Source: UBA830 sp038146925
GTDB taxonomy: Bacteria; Pseudomonadota; Alphaproteobacteria; MPNO01; UBA830
Direction: 5' to 3'
DNA length: 64,000 bases
NCBI GenBank assembly: GCA_038146925.1
Contig: JAYQSP010000001.1
Location: 372,001 to 436,000, forward strand
The position numbers and the translations under genes are program-made. This document shows, one piece after another, positions 8,010-15,543 of this stretch. Numbering within the stretch: position 1 is the stretch's first letter; every line of letters starts with the position of its first letter. The notes under the pieces are model-generated. The model was not told where the DNA came from and did no database searches. It saw nothing but the letters and a program-made list of their open reading frames with translations.

Positions 8010-8828
8010 TCACGGGGTGCGGAAGGTCAAAGAGGCCCAAAGCGACTCCCATCGCACTCCGTTCACAGGCTCACCGTTCGCTTCCCGGATTACTACGGAA
8101 TCCAGCAGGTATTCCGTCGCCGGTTTTACCGGAATATTAGCGAACCCGCTCGCGTCGGTGCGTGTCGTCGTCACGGTAACTCGATCGGAATCGTTTTTTG
8201 CAAAGATTTCGACCTGTGCGTCAGAACGAGGTTCGCCTTGATAAAGGACACGAACCGGTAACCCGCCAGAAATATCGTCGACGTAGGGATTTTTCTCGGC
8301 CACGATTTCGAGTTCAAGACCAATAGCCCGGTCTCTACCCGTCCCCTTACCGACAGCGATAAAACTCTTCGCAAAGCGTGTATATCTCTCGCTAAACCTC
8401 CATGTCGACCATCTGTTGAATTTGTGTCGTGCCAGCACCCAGTCGCTGTTCTTGTGTTCGACGAAGGCCTTGAACTGATCCCAATCGTGGTAGGTTACAT
8501 ACTCAGGCCTCGTGACATAAACCAAGATAGCTAAACCTCTGGGCGCCTTAGTAATCTGCAATGCGGGTTCGTCGCCGTCTTTACCTCTGATCGTTGACAT
8601 ACCGCTTTGGGTGTAAAGTTCCAGACGCTGAATATTTTGGGCGCGATGCTCACGTGCGGCTCCTCTGAATTTTTCACCGATCCTTATATCAGCGAGAATC
8701 TCGGCACCCTCGTCGACGACGAAGCGCTGCGGAGAGAGCCAGAGCTCGTGTGCCCCCACGTCTGACGCTGTGAGTCCAAATAAACATAATGTAATGAATA
8801 GTATTCGGCGTATGGGAAACACTTTCAC
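8010..8828 (-). CDS. DUF4198-family periplasmic protein
   Basis: The 272-residue protein has a signal peptide (basic KVFPIRR, hydrophobic core, cleavage after VGA), and the mature part begins HELWLSPQRF, which is the N-terminal signature of DUF4198 proteins. The rest appears to be two beta-sandwich-like parts; the C-terminal half (GGLPVRVLYQG, then TDASGFANIPV) resembles a carboxypeptidase-regulatory or transthyretin-like fold. DUF4198 proteins are found with nickel/cobalt ECF and related importers (NikK-like periplasmic components). It is convergent with the two membrane genes, 24 bases from the end of the second. A role in periplasmic metal capture is inferred. Confidence 0.8.
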   Translation of the reverse strand: MKVFPIRRILFITLCLFGLTASDVGAHELWLSPQRFVVDEGAEILADIRIGEKFRGAAREHRAQNIQRLELYTQSGMSTIRGKDGDEPALQITKAPRGLAILVYVTRPEYVTYHDWDQFKAFVEHKNSDWVLARHKFNRWSTWRFSERYTRFAKSFIAVGKGTGRDRAIGLELEIVAEKNPYVDDISGGLPVRVLYQGEPRSDAQVEIFAKNDSDRVTVTTTRTDASGFANIPVKPATEYLLDSVVIREANGEPVNGVRWESLWASLTFRTP

Positions 8829-9035
8829 CTCGTTTGGCGCAATCTTCTCACATCTTCGTTCAGTCCAAAAAGGGCGAGATAGTCCGGGAAAATCTCTGAT
8901 CCGCGATGTATTTTCAGGGAACGATGCAGCATTTGTGATAAGAATAAGTTACGCAGGGTATTTAATTGATCAGCGGACATTTAATGCCACTTGGCCGAGT
9001 TGAGACCCTGAACTGATGACAGAGGCATGCACTAT
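8829..9035. other. AT-richer spacer, nothing recognised
   Basis: This spacer carries no convincing gene. It is AT-richer than most of the window, for example around 8941-8985 with TTTAATTGATCAG, and marks the right edge of the low-GC stretch. It should hold the promoter for the DUF4198 gene; no strong -35/-10 pair is evident. Confidence 0.5.
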
Positions 9036-9446
9036 TCATGCCTGCAGACCGCCCCTTAGCAGAAAGTCTAGCCGCAGATCCAGCTTTTTGCCCATCCAGA
9101 AGGGGTACCAGGCGTGGTCGCGGAACGCGTCTTGGGCGTCGGGGTGCAGCAGTATGTTTAAGCCGTCACGGTTATACATCAGCCAGGGCACGATCTCGGC
9201 GAATACGTCGTGGTCGAACTCAATCTGATACATAGCCTGGGGGTGCGGGCCAACAGCGGTGTCGCGGAAGCGTCCCATACGGACCCTGCCTCGCCATTTG
9301 TTCCACACCTTTTCCCGCAGTCGCGATGCTTTCTCGCGCACGGCGTCGTCGTCGCCGTAATAGACGTGGGCGTGATAGTAGTTGATCTTGGTCTCGTCGC
9401 CGTTCTCGAAATTGTCGAGCGTGTTCCCGGTCGTGTTCTGGGTCAT
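9036..9446 (-). CDS. DOPA 4,5-dioxygenase-family protein
   Basis: The product (136 residues from the ATG at 9446) matches the DOPA 4,5-dioxygenase family: YYHAHVYY near the start, the segment HPQAMYQIEF, and NRDGLNILLHP. Members are small non-haem iron enzymes that open catechol rings; in fungi and plants they lead to betalain-type pigments, but the bacterial substrate is mostly unknown. The conserved histidines (HAH, HPQ, HPD) are the likely metal ligands. The frame extends to a TTG at 9494, but the ATG at 9446 is preferred because it is close to the conserved core. It stands alone on the minus strand with no catechol-pathway neighbours. Confidence 0.82.
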   Translation of the reverse strand: MTQNTTGNTLDNFENGDETKINYYHAHVYYGDDDAVREKASRLREKVWNKWRGRVRMGRFRDTAVGPHPQAMYQIEFDHDVFAEIVPWLMYNRDGLNILLHPDAQDAFRDHAWYPFWMGKKLDLRLDFLLRGGLQA

Positions 9447-9565
9447 GGCCGCCTCGGTCGAATCCTTTTGTGAGAGGGAGGATACATCGTTCAAACGGCT
9501 TTCTCAAAATAAGTTCCCGCCCCCTCGAGATGGAGGGATTCCGCTGTGCCGGCGCCCATTCCCTC

Positions 9566-9600
9566 ATCCTGAAGAGGCCCGAATGGCCGTCTCGAAGGAT
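9566..9600. repeat. Hairpin-forming dispersed repeat
   Basis: ATCCTGAAGAGGCC (9566-9579) pairs imperfectly with the complement of GGCCGTCTCGAAGGAT (9585-9600) around a short loop. The pattern CATCCTGA...TCGAAGGAT is a widespread short intergenic repeat in Alphaproteobacteria; a partial relative (CATCCTGAGGCTGAG) occurs near 6492. Confidence 0.6.
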
Positions 9601-9907
9601 AGCAAGCGCCGCCAAAAAAAACTTCGCGTGCGCATTCGGACATCCGGGAATCGCGTGATAGCTTTGCCGGGCAATCAGGCAGGGGAAGAAAGGCAGGGTT
9701 TGCATATGACCGGGATAAAATCATCTACAAATCGCCGATATCCGAGCCTGCAAATTGCATGCAGGCTTTCCGCGGGCCGGTATTCCGAAATGCGGAATGG
9801 TATTCCGGCCAGTCCTGTGCATGGGGTTGTTTTGAGGGTTTCTGAAATTGCGGCCCCGATGTGACCCAAAGGCGTCCACATGCCTCGCTTTGTAATGTGC
9901 CGAGCAT

Positions 9908-9936
9908 TTGACTCCCGTTCTTCACGGGTCTTCAAT
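9908..9936 (+). promoter_or_regulatory. Candidate sigma70 promoter with an internal operator-like palindrome
   Basis: TTGACT at 9908-9913 is followed after 17 bases by TTCAAT at 9931-9936. The spacer contains CCCGT-N5-ACGGG (9914-9928), a perfect palindrome placed where a repressor would block RNA polymerase. The start codon of the amidohydrolase is about 40 bases downstream. Confidence 0.4.
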
Positions 9937-9974
9937 CCGGTCGATAGCAACCGAATGAAAAGCGGGAGGGACAG

Positions 9975-11045
9975 ATGCCCATCAACGGATTTGACGTCTT
10001 CGACGGAGACGGGCACGTACTGGAAAACGACGACGAGATCGCCGAATATTTCGAAGGCGATTTCGCCGGGCTGCAGAGGTTCAAGACGTTCGGCGTCTGG
10101 CCCAGTCTCGACGGCTGGGCGCGCGGATTCATAATGGCGTCCAACGACGGCGAACCGCGCCGCTACACCCATACGGATGCCGAGGTCTGGAAGGAGATGC
10201 TCGAGATCATCGGCGCCGACGGCACCGTGCTGTACCCGACGGCCGGTCTCGCCGCCGGTCTGATCTCCGATCCCAAATGGGCGGTAGAGACGATCCGCGC
10301 TTACAACAACTGGCTGGAAGACCGCTACACGGCGAAGGACGAACGGCTCTACGGCGCCGGCATCGTGCCGGTGCAGGACCCCGAATCGGCGGCGAAGGAG
10401 ATCGAACGCTGCGCCAAAGACCGCGTGCGGTTTCCGGCGATGATGCTGCCGTCGCAGACCTATCTCGGCAAAACCTACGGCGACGAATTCTTTCTGCCGA
10501 TCTTCGAGGCGGCGGAAAGGTGCGACATGCCGCTCGCCATCCACGGCGGACCGAGCCGCGGCATGGGCTTCGACCATTTCCGGGAATTCGTGAAGGTGCA
10601 CACGCTGGAACATCCGTTCCCGCTAATGATCCAGCTGACGGATATCGTTTTCTCGGGGCTGTGGGACAAATTCCCCAAGCTCAAGATCGCCTTCCTCGAA
10701 GGCGGCGCCACCTGGGTGCCGTTCATGATGGACCGGCTGGATTACGAGTACGAATCCGTGTTCGGCGCCGCCAGCCGGGCCCAGCTGAAGAAACGTCCGT
10801 CGGACTATCTGCGCGAAGGCGACAATTTCTGGGTCGCGATGGAACTCGGCGAGCGGAACCTGAAATACACCATCGACGCCATCGGACCCGACCGCATCCT
10901 GTACGCGTCAGACTATCCGCACGAGCCGACGGAAGAGGATCTGACGACCGAGCTGCCGGAATTCCTCGAAAGCAACGAATTCCCGGACGAGATCAAGCGC
11001 AAGCTGGTGCATGACAACATGATCAGCTTCTACAATCTGGGCTGA
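9975..11045 (+). CDS. Amidohydrolase-family (TIM-barrel) metal-dependent hydrolase
   Basis: This 356-residue protein belongs to the amidohydrolase 2 group (PF04909; ACMSD / gamma-resorcylate decarboxylase-like). Supporting features are the N-terminal DGDGH metal-binding segment (residues about 10-14), AIHGG around residue 190 and the late ASDYPHE with the catalytic Asp. Related enzymes hydrolyse or decarboxylate aromatic or cyclic acids; the substrate cannot be read from the sequence. A Shine-Dalgarno GGGAGG lies a few bases before the ATG. It appears to be a single-gene unit flanked by a candidate promoter and a hairpin terminator. Confidence 0.85.
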   Translation: MPINGFDVFDGDGHVLENDDEIAEYFEGDFAGLQRFKTFGVWPSLDGWARGFIMASNDGEPRRYTHTDAEVWKEMLEIIGADGTVLYPTAGLAAGLISDPKWAVETIRAYNNWLEDRYTAKDERLYGAGIVPVQDPESAAKEIERCAKDRVRFPAMMLPSQTYLGKTYGDEFFLPIFEAAERCDMPLAIHGGPSRGMGFDHFREFVKVHTLEHPFPLMIQLTDIVFSGLWDKFPKLKIAFLEGGATWVPFMMDRLDYEYESVFGAASRAQLKKRPSDYLREGDNFWVAMELGERNLKYTIDAIGPDRILYASDYPHEPTEEDLTTELPEFLESNEFPDEIKRKLVHDNMISFYNLG

Positions 11046-11069
11046 AGCGTTCGACAAGTTTGATAGAGC

Positions 11070-11095
11070 GGCCTGCCCCTTAGCGGGGGCGGGCC
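11070..11095. terminator. Hairpin between convergent genes, likely terminator
   Basis: GGCCTGCCCC and GGGGGCGGGCC form a strong GC stem with a short loop between the amidohydrolase (plus) and the small secreted protein (minus). The T-run after it is weak, so factor-independent termination is only probable. Confidence 0.5.
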
Positions 11096-11104
11096 GTAAC
11101 CGTT

Positions 11105-11278
11105 TCAGCGGGGGTCCGGCTGTCCCGTCGAGGTGACGACGTCCGGTGCGGTTACCAGCGTGCCGTGACCGGTCAATTCCTTGCCGCGGTCCACGCCTGC
11201 GGCGGCCGCCGCGCCCAGAAACAGCGCCATCCCGGCGATTGCGCCGACAACTTTCAATGTCGTTCGCGAGGTCTTCAT
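11105..11278 (-). CDS. Small secreted or membrane-anchored hypothetical protein
   Basis: This is a 57-residue protein starting at the ATG complementary to 11276-11278, preceded by an AGGAAG ribosome-binding site. The N-terminus is a typical signal peptide or single membrane helix (MKTSRTTLK, then a Gly/Ala/Leu core to about residue 28). The remaining ~30 residues are short, polar and without cysteines. I do not recognise a family. The frame is open further upstream, but those residues are not signal-like. It is divergent from ffh, and a CRP-like palindrome lies in the shared upstream region. Confidence 0.55.
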   Translation of the reverse strand: MKTSRTTLKVVGAIAGMALFLGAAAAAGVDRGKELTGHGTLVTAPDVVTSTGQPDPR

Positions 11279-11398
11279 CCGATAACTTCCTGTTCCAGCC
11301 GTGCACGTGCTTCCTGTACTGTCCGCGCACGTAATCTGCCGTCTCCCCGTAAACTGGGGATTAAGGATTACGGTTAAAGCGCAAAAATGAGGCAATTG

Positions 11399-11414
11399 TG
11401 TGACTGGTGTCACA
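11399..11414. promoter_or_regulatory. CRP-like palindrome TGTGA-N6-TCACA
   Basis: TGTGACTGGTGTCACA matches the classic CRP consensus half-sites exactly on both sides. It lies 26 bases upstream of the ffh -35 element and about 120 bases upstream of the divergent small gene. Crp/Fnr-family regulators in Alphaproteobacteria bind related palindromes, so the exact regulator is not certain. Confidence 0.5.
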
Positions 11415-11439
11415 GGGACGGTTCGACGGTTCTAAGTCC

Positions 11440-11468
11440 TTGACGCCGCCGCCAAACCCCCCTAGTTT
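11440..11468 (+). promoter_or_regulatory. Candidate sigma70 promoter for ffh
   Basis: TTGACG at 11440-11445 and TAGTTT at 11463-11468 are separated by 17 bases, the ideal spacing. It would give an mRNA leader of roughly 140 bases before ffh. Confidence 0.5.
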
Positions 11469-11616
11469 CCGCCCCGCCCACGACAAAAGACATTGTCCAA
11501 CGCTTTCGGGTGTACGTCGGTCCGCGCAGGTGCGCGCACTGGCGCGATTTGCGTTGGGGATTTTTTGGCCGGTACGCGGCTGGGGCGGACGCAACTGAAC
11601 GGAGTGCCAGGGGCAC

Positions 11617-12993
11617 ATGTTCGACGGACTGACAGATCGTTTCGGCGAGATATTCGACAAGCTGAAGAAGCGCGGCGCGCTGTCCGAAGCCGACGTGTCG
11701 GCCGCGATGCGCGAAATCCGCGTCGCCCTGCTCGAAGCCGATGTCGCGCTGCCGGTCGTCAAGGATTTCATCGACGGCGTGAAGGAACGCGCCGTCGGCG
11801 AGGAAGTCCTGCGTTCGGTCACGCCGGGCCAGCAGGTCGTCAAGATCGTCAACGACTACCTCGTCGAAATGCTCGGCCCCGAAACGGACGAGTTCGAGGT
11901 TCGCGCCGCGTCGCCCGCCGCCGTGATGATGGTGGGCCTGCAGGGTTCCGGTAAAACCACCACGTCGGCCAAGATCGCCAAGCGCATCCAGGAAAAGCAG
12001 GCCAAGAAGGTGCTGATGGCGTCGCTCGACGTCCGCCGCCCCGCGGCGCAGCAGCAGCTCGCCGTGCTCGGCGAACAGGCGAAGGTCGATACGCTGCCGA
12101 TCGTGCCGCTGCAGACGCCGCGCATGATCGCCGATCGCGCCATGGATACCGCAAAGAAGGAAGGCTACGACGTGGTCATCCTGGACACTGCGGGCCGCCT
12201 CCATGTCGACGATGAGCTGATGGCCGAGGTCGCGGATGTCCGCGACGGCGCGCGCCCGGCGGAAATCCTGCTGGTGGCCGACGCGATGACCGGCCAGGAC
12301 GCGGTCAACGTCGCCCAGTCGTTCAATGAAAAGCTCGCGCTGACCGGCATCGTGCTGACCCGCGTCGACGGCGATGCCCGCGGTGGCGCAGCGCTGTCGA
12401 TGAAGGCGGTGACCGGCACGCCGATCCGCCTGCTGGGCACCGGCGAAAAGCTGGAAGCGCTGGAAGCCTTCCACCCCGACCGCATCGCGTCGCGTATCCT
12501 CGGCATGGGCGACGTCGTCAGCCTGGTCGAAAAGGCGTCCGAGCTGGTCGAGCAGGACGAGGCCGAACGGCTGATGAAGAAGATGGAAGCGGGCAGCTTC
12601 GATCTGGACGATTTCGCCTCCCAGCTGCGCCAGCTCCGCAAGATGGGCGGGCTGAGCGGCGTGATGGGCATGCTGCCCGGCGTCAAGAAGGCGCAGGCCC
12701 AGATGGCGGCGGCCAATGTCGACGACAGGATGGTGATCCACCAGGAAGCCATCATCGGTTCCATGACGGTCACCGAACGCAAGAAACCGGACCTGATCAA
12801 GGCATCCCGCAAGCGCCGGATCGCCGCCGGATCGGGCACCACCGTGCAGGACGTCAACAAGCTGCTGAAGCAGTATCAGGAAATGACCCGCATGATGAAA
12901 AAGATGAAGAAGATGGGCAAGAAGGGCCTGATGCGGTCCGGCATGCCCGGCATGATGCCTCCCGGCATGCCGCCGGGACCCGGCATGAGATAA
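11617..12993 (+). CDS. ffh: Signal recognition particle protein Ffh
   Basis: Ffh (SRP54) binds signal sequences of nascent membrane proteins and hands the ribosome to FtsY. The 458-residue protein has the N domain (1-95), the G domain with GLQGSGKT (107-114) and a DTAGR motif, and a methionine-rich M domain from about residue 300 that ends in a low-complexity Met/Gly/Pro tail. It heads the classic ffh-rpsP-rimM-trmD-rplS series. Confidence 0.98.
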   Translation: MFDGLTDRFGEIFDKLKKRGALSEADVSAAMREIRVALLEADVALPVVKDFIDGVKERAVGEEVLRSVTPGQQVVKIVNDYLVEMLGPETDEFEVRAASPAAVMMVGLQGSGKTTTSAKIAKRIQEKQAKKVLMASLDVRRPAAQQQLAVLGEQAKVDTLPIVPLQTPRMIADRAMDTAKKEGYDVVILDTAGRLHVDDELMAEVADVRDGARPAEILLVADAMTGQDAVNVAQSFNEKLALTGIVLTRVDGDARGGAALSMKAVTGTPIRLLGTGEKLEALEAFHPDRIASRILGMGDVVSLVEKASELVEQDEAERLMKKMEAGSFDLDDFASQLRQLRKMGGLSGVMGMLPGVKKAQAQMAAANVDDRMVIHQEAIIGSMTVTERKKPDLIKASRKRRIAAGSGTTVQDVNKLLKQYQEMTRMMKKMKKMGKKGLMRSGMPGMMPPGMPPGPGMR

Positions 12994-13085
12994 AGACGCG
13001 GCATTGCCGCACGGAACTGGAACGAAACGAAAGACTTAATCGAAACGCCTAAACAACCGCGATCAAATGGAGGGTTAATAACTTA

Positions 13086-13592
13086 ATGTCGCTTAAACTC
13101 AGACTATCACGGGGCGGTGCCAAAAAGCGCCCCTACTACCGTATTGTCGTTGCAGATTCGCGCATGCCGCGCGACGGCCGCTATATCGAACGCGTCGGCA
13201 CCTACAACCCGATGCTGCCGCGGGAGCATCCGGACCGGATCAAGCTCGACGGCGAACGCATCAAGCACTGGCTCGGCGTCGGCGCCAAGCCGTCGGATCG
13301 CGTGGCCAAGTTCCTCGGCCAGGCGGAGATTATTCCAATGCCGAAAATCCGCGATACGCCGAAGAAAAGCGCGCCGCGCGCAAAGACGCAGGAACGCATG
13401 AGAGAGGCGGAAGAAGCGGCCAAGGCGAAGGCCGAGGCCGAATCCGCCGCTGCGGCGGAAGAGGCCGAAGCGCCGGCAGAGGATGCGCCGGCGGAAGAGG
13501 CGCCGGCCGAGGAAGCTGCCGCTGAAGAAGCACCGGCTGAAGAAGCGCCCGCCGAAGAGGGCGGCGAGGAAGAAGAGAAGAAGGAGGACTAA
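13086..13592 (+). CDS. rpsP: 30S ribosomal protein S16 with an acidic C-terminal tail
   Basis: The first ~85 residues are a standard S16 (KLRLSRGGAKKRPYYRIVV, then SRMPRDGRYIERVG), a small-subunit assembly protein. The total of 168 residues is about twice the bacterial norm: from residue ~105 there is an Ala/Glu-rich tail with imperfect AEEAPAEEA repeats, likely disordered or coiled. Extended S16 tails are known in Alphaproteobacteria; their role is unclear. An AGGGT ribosome-binding site precedes the ATG, and the tail end carries the AAGGAGG that probably serves rimM. Confidence 0.97.
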   Translation: MSLKLRLSRGGAKKRPYYRIVVADSRMPRDGRYIERVGTYNPMLPREHPDRIKLDGERIKHWLGVGAKPSDRVAKFLGQAEIIPMPKIRDTPKKSAPRAKTQERMREAEEAAKAKAEAESAAAAEEAEAPAEDAPAEEAPAEEAAAEEAPAEEAPAEEGGEEEEKKED

Positions 13593-13594
13593 TC

Positions 13595-14248
13595 CTGGCG
13601 GCAGGTCGTTCGTCCGGCGGCCGGCGGGGAGGGTCCTCCACGGCGGTTGCGTCGTCGGCACGGGTTCAGGGCGCGGCGGATCGCGACCGGGTCTGTGTCG
13701 GTGCCATCGCGGGCGCGCACGGCATCCGCGGATCGGTTCGGATCAAACCGTTCACCGATCTTGCGGAGGACGTCGCCGCCTACGGACCGGTGTCGGACGA
13801 GGCGGGCAACCGCCGGTTCGAGATCGACATCGAGACGGTGCGCGGCGGCATGGTGATCGCGGCCCTCGACGGGGTCGCGGACCGGAACGCGGCGGAAGCG
13901 CTGAAAGGCCTTCGGCTTTACGTGTCGAAGGACGCGCTGCCGGAACCGGACGAGGACGAGTTCTATCACGCTGACCTCCTCGGGCTGGAGGTCGTGCAGG
14001 ATGGAGAGACGATCGGCACCGTCAGGGCGATCATTCCGGCAGGCGCGGGCGACGTGCTGGAAATCGACCGTGGACCGGGACAGGAAACCTTGCTGGTGCC
14101 GTTCACGAAAGCGGCGGTGCCGGACATAGACATCGGTGCGGGGCGGCTGACCGTCGATCCGCCCCGAGCTGTGGAGGCTGAGAAAGACGACGAAGACGAA
14201 CCGCAGGACGACGCGGAAACAGAAAGAGAAGACGAGACCGAAAAGTGA
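13595..14248 (+). CDS. rimM: Ribosome maturation factor RimM, apparent CTG start
   Basis: RimM helps process 16S rRNA and assemble the 30S head, binding S19. The conserved N-terminal barrel segment (VCVGAIAGAHGIRGSVR) is encoded from about 13691, and the PRC-barrel half (ADLLGLEVVQ, then AGAGDVLEI) follows. No ATG, GTG or TTG occurs in frame upstream of this core; the first is a GTG at 13790, which would remove the essential N-terminus. The best start is CTG at 13595, seven bases after a perfect AAGGAGG (13581-13587), giving 217 residues with a ~30-residue Ser/Ala/Gly/Arg-rich leader. An ATC at 13592 is less likely. The C-terminal acidic tail resembles that of rpsP, and the stop overlaps trmD (GTGA). 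Confidence 0.88.
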   Translation: MAAGRSSGGRRGGSSTAVASSARVQGAADRDRVCVGAIAGAHGIRGSVRIKPFTDLAEDVAAYGPVSDEAGNRRFEIDIETVRGGMVIAALDGVADRNAAEALKGLRLYVSKDALPEPDEDEFYHADLLGLEVVQDGETIGTVRAIIPAGAGDVLEIDRGPGQETLLVPFTKAAVPDIDIGAGRLTVDPPRAVEAEKDDEDEPQDDAETEREDETEK

Positions 14249-14985
14249 CCGACGAACGCAACATATGGACGGCGAAGGTGCTGACGCTGTTCCCGGAGAT
14301 GTTTCCGGGGCCGCTCGCCCATTCGCTTGCCGGCAAGGCGCTGGCCGATGATGCGTGGTCGCTGGAGACGGTCGATATTCGCGACTATGCGACCGATCGG
14401 CACCGCACCGTGGACGACACGCCTTTCGGCGGCGGCGCCGGGATGGTGATGCGCGCCGACGTCGTCGATGCTGCGATTGAAGACGCCGCGCTATCGGATG
14501 CGCCGCTGATCTATCTGACGCCGCGCGGCGAGACTTTCAGCCAGGCGCATGCGACGGAATTTGCGACCGGGCCCGGCGTAACGCTGATCTGCGGCCGCTA
14601 TGAAGGGATCGACCAGCGGGTGCTGGACGCCCGCAACGTGACCGAAATCAGCCTCGGCGATTTCGTGCTGTCGGGCGGCGAGCCCGCGGCGCTGGCGCTG
14701 ATAGATGCCTGCGTGCGTCTGCTGCCCGGCGTGATGGGCGCCGAAGCGTCGCTCGAGGAGGAAAGTTTCACCCGGGGATTGCTCGAATATCCCCATTACA
14801 CGCGGCCCGCCGACTGGTGCGGCCGCAAAGTGCCGGACGTTCTGCTGTCCGGCCATCACGAGAATATCTGCGCCTGGAGAACCGAACAGGCGGAGATCGC
14901 AACGCGGGACCGGCGGCCCGATCTGTGGGATCGGTACCGGCAGGCCCTGAAGAACCAAAAGGAACATTGTCATGAACGTGATTGA
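14245..14985 (+). CDS. trmD: tRNA (guanine-N1)-methyltransferase
   Basis: TrmD methylates G37 of tRNAs with a G at position 36, preventing +1 frameshifting. The 246-residue product shows the SPOUT-knot motifs: FPEMF near the start, DDTPFGGGAGMV, LICGRYEGIDQRV and SLGDFVLSGGE. The start is a GTG overlapping the rimM stop. Its own 3' end overlaps the rplS start by 14 bases, so translation of rplS is likely coupled to trmD. Confidence 0.97.
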   Translation: MTDERNIWTAKVLTLFPEMFPGPLAHSLAGKALADDAWSLETVDIRDYATDRHRTVDDTPFGGGAGMVMRADVVDAAIEDAALSDAPLIYLTPRGETFSQAHATEFATGPGVTLICGRYEGIDQRVLDARNVTEISLGDFVLSGGEPAALALIDACVRLLPGVMGAEASLEEESFTRGLLEYPHYTRPADWCGRKVPDVLLSGHHENICAWRTEQAEIATRDRRPDLWDRYRQALKNQKEHCHERD

Positions 14986-15505
14986 ACAAATCGAAAAGGG
15001 CGAAATCGACCGCCTGGTTGCAGAGCGGCCGATACCTGAATTCGGCCCCGGCGATACGGTCCGCGTCCACTACAAGGTGGTCGAAGGTACGCGCGAACGC
15101 GTGCAGGTCTATGAAGGCGTGGTGATTGCCCGCACGGCGAAGGCGCTGAATTCGTCCTTCACGGTGCGCAAGATCTCCTACGGCGAAGGCGTGGAACGCG
15201 TGTTCCCGCTCTACAGCCCGCGGATCGAGAAGATCGAAGTCGTGCGCCGCGGCGCCGTCCGCCGCGCCAAGCTGTATTATCTGCGTTCGCGCCGCGGCAA
15301 GTCCGCCCGGATCGCCGAGAAGGTCGACCGGCGCTTCGCTGCCGCCACCGTCGGCAAGGACGCGGCGCCGGCGACGGCGTCCGAGGCGGTCGAAATGGAG
15401 GACGAGGCCATGGCCCAGGCAGTCCCCGCCGTCGAGGAAGCAGAAGCCGCCGAAACCGCGGATGCGCCTGCCGAGGACAACAGCGAGGACAAGAAAGACT
15501 CCTGA
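14972..15505 (+). CDS. rplS: 50S ribosomal protein L19 with a C-terminal acidic extension
   Basis: L19 lies at the 30S/50S interface. Residues 1-~120 are canonical (IPEFGPGDTVRVHYKVVEG, RVQVYEGVVIAR, then LYYLRSRRGKSARIAEK). The protein is 177 residues long; residues from ~128 form an Ala/Glu/Asp-rich tail. A Shine-Dalgarno AAAAGGA inside trmD precedes the ATG. It closes the ffh-rpsP-rimM-trmD-rplS cluster and is followed directly by leuC. Confidence 0.97.
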   Translation: MNVIEQIEKGEIDRLVAERPIPEFGPGDTVRVHYKVVEGTRERVQVYEGVVIARTAKALNSSFTVRKISYGEGVERVFPLYSPRIEKIEVVRRGAVRRAKLYYLRSRRGKSARIAEKVDRRFAAATVGKDAAPATASEAVEMEDEAMAQAVPAVEEAEAAETADAPAEDNSEDKKDS

Positions 15506-15543
15506 TCGCGAAAACGCGGCAGGAGGGGATGAAAGGGAAGAAG

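Larger units (their letters stand above)
9447..9974. other. Gene-free stretch with repeat and regulatory palindromes
   Basis: I see no credible coding region in these 528 bases. They hold a hairpin-forming dispersed repeat (9566-9600), a palindrome-rich segment at 9775-9808 with GGTATTCCG twice and ATTCCG-N5-CGGAAT once, and a candidate promoter with an internal inverted repeat (9908-9936) ahead of the amidohydrolase gene. A good Shine-Dalgarno (GGGAGG) lies just before 9975. Confidence 0.6.
11279..11616. other. Divergent regulatory region between the small secreted gene and ffh
   Basis: These 338 bases hold no convincing gene. They contain a perfect TGTGA-N6-TCACA palindrome and a candidate ffh promoter, listed separately. 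A long leader of about 150 bases separates that promoter from the ffh start. I see no 4.5S RNA signature here. Confidence 0.55.
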
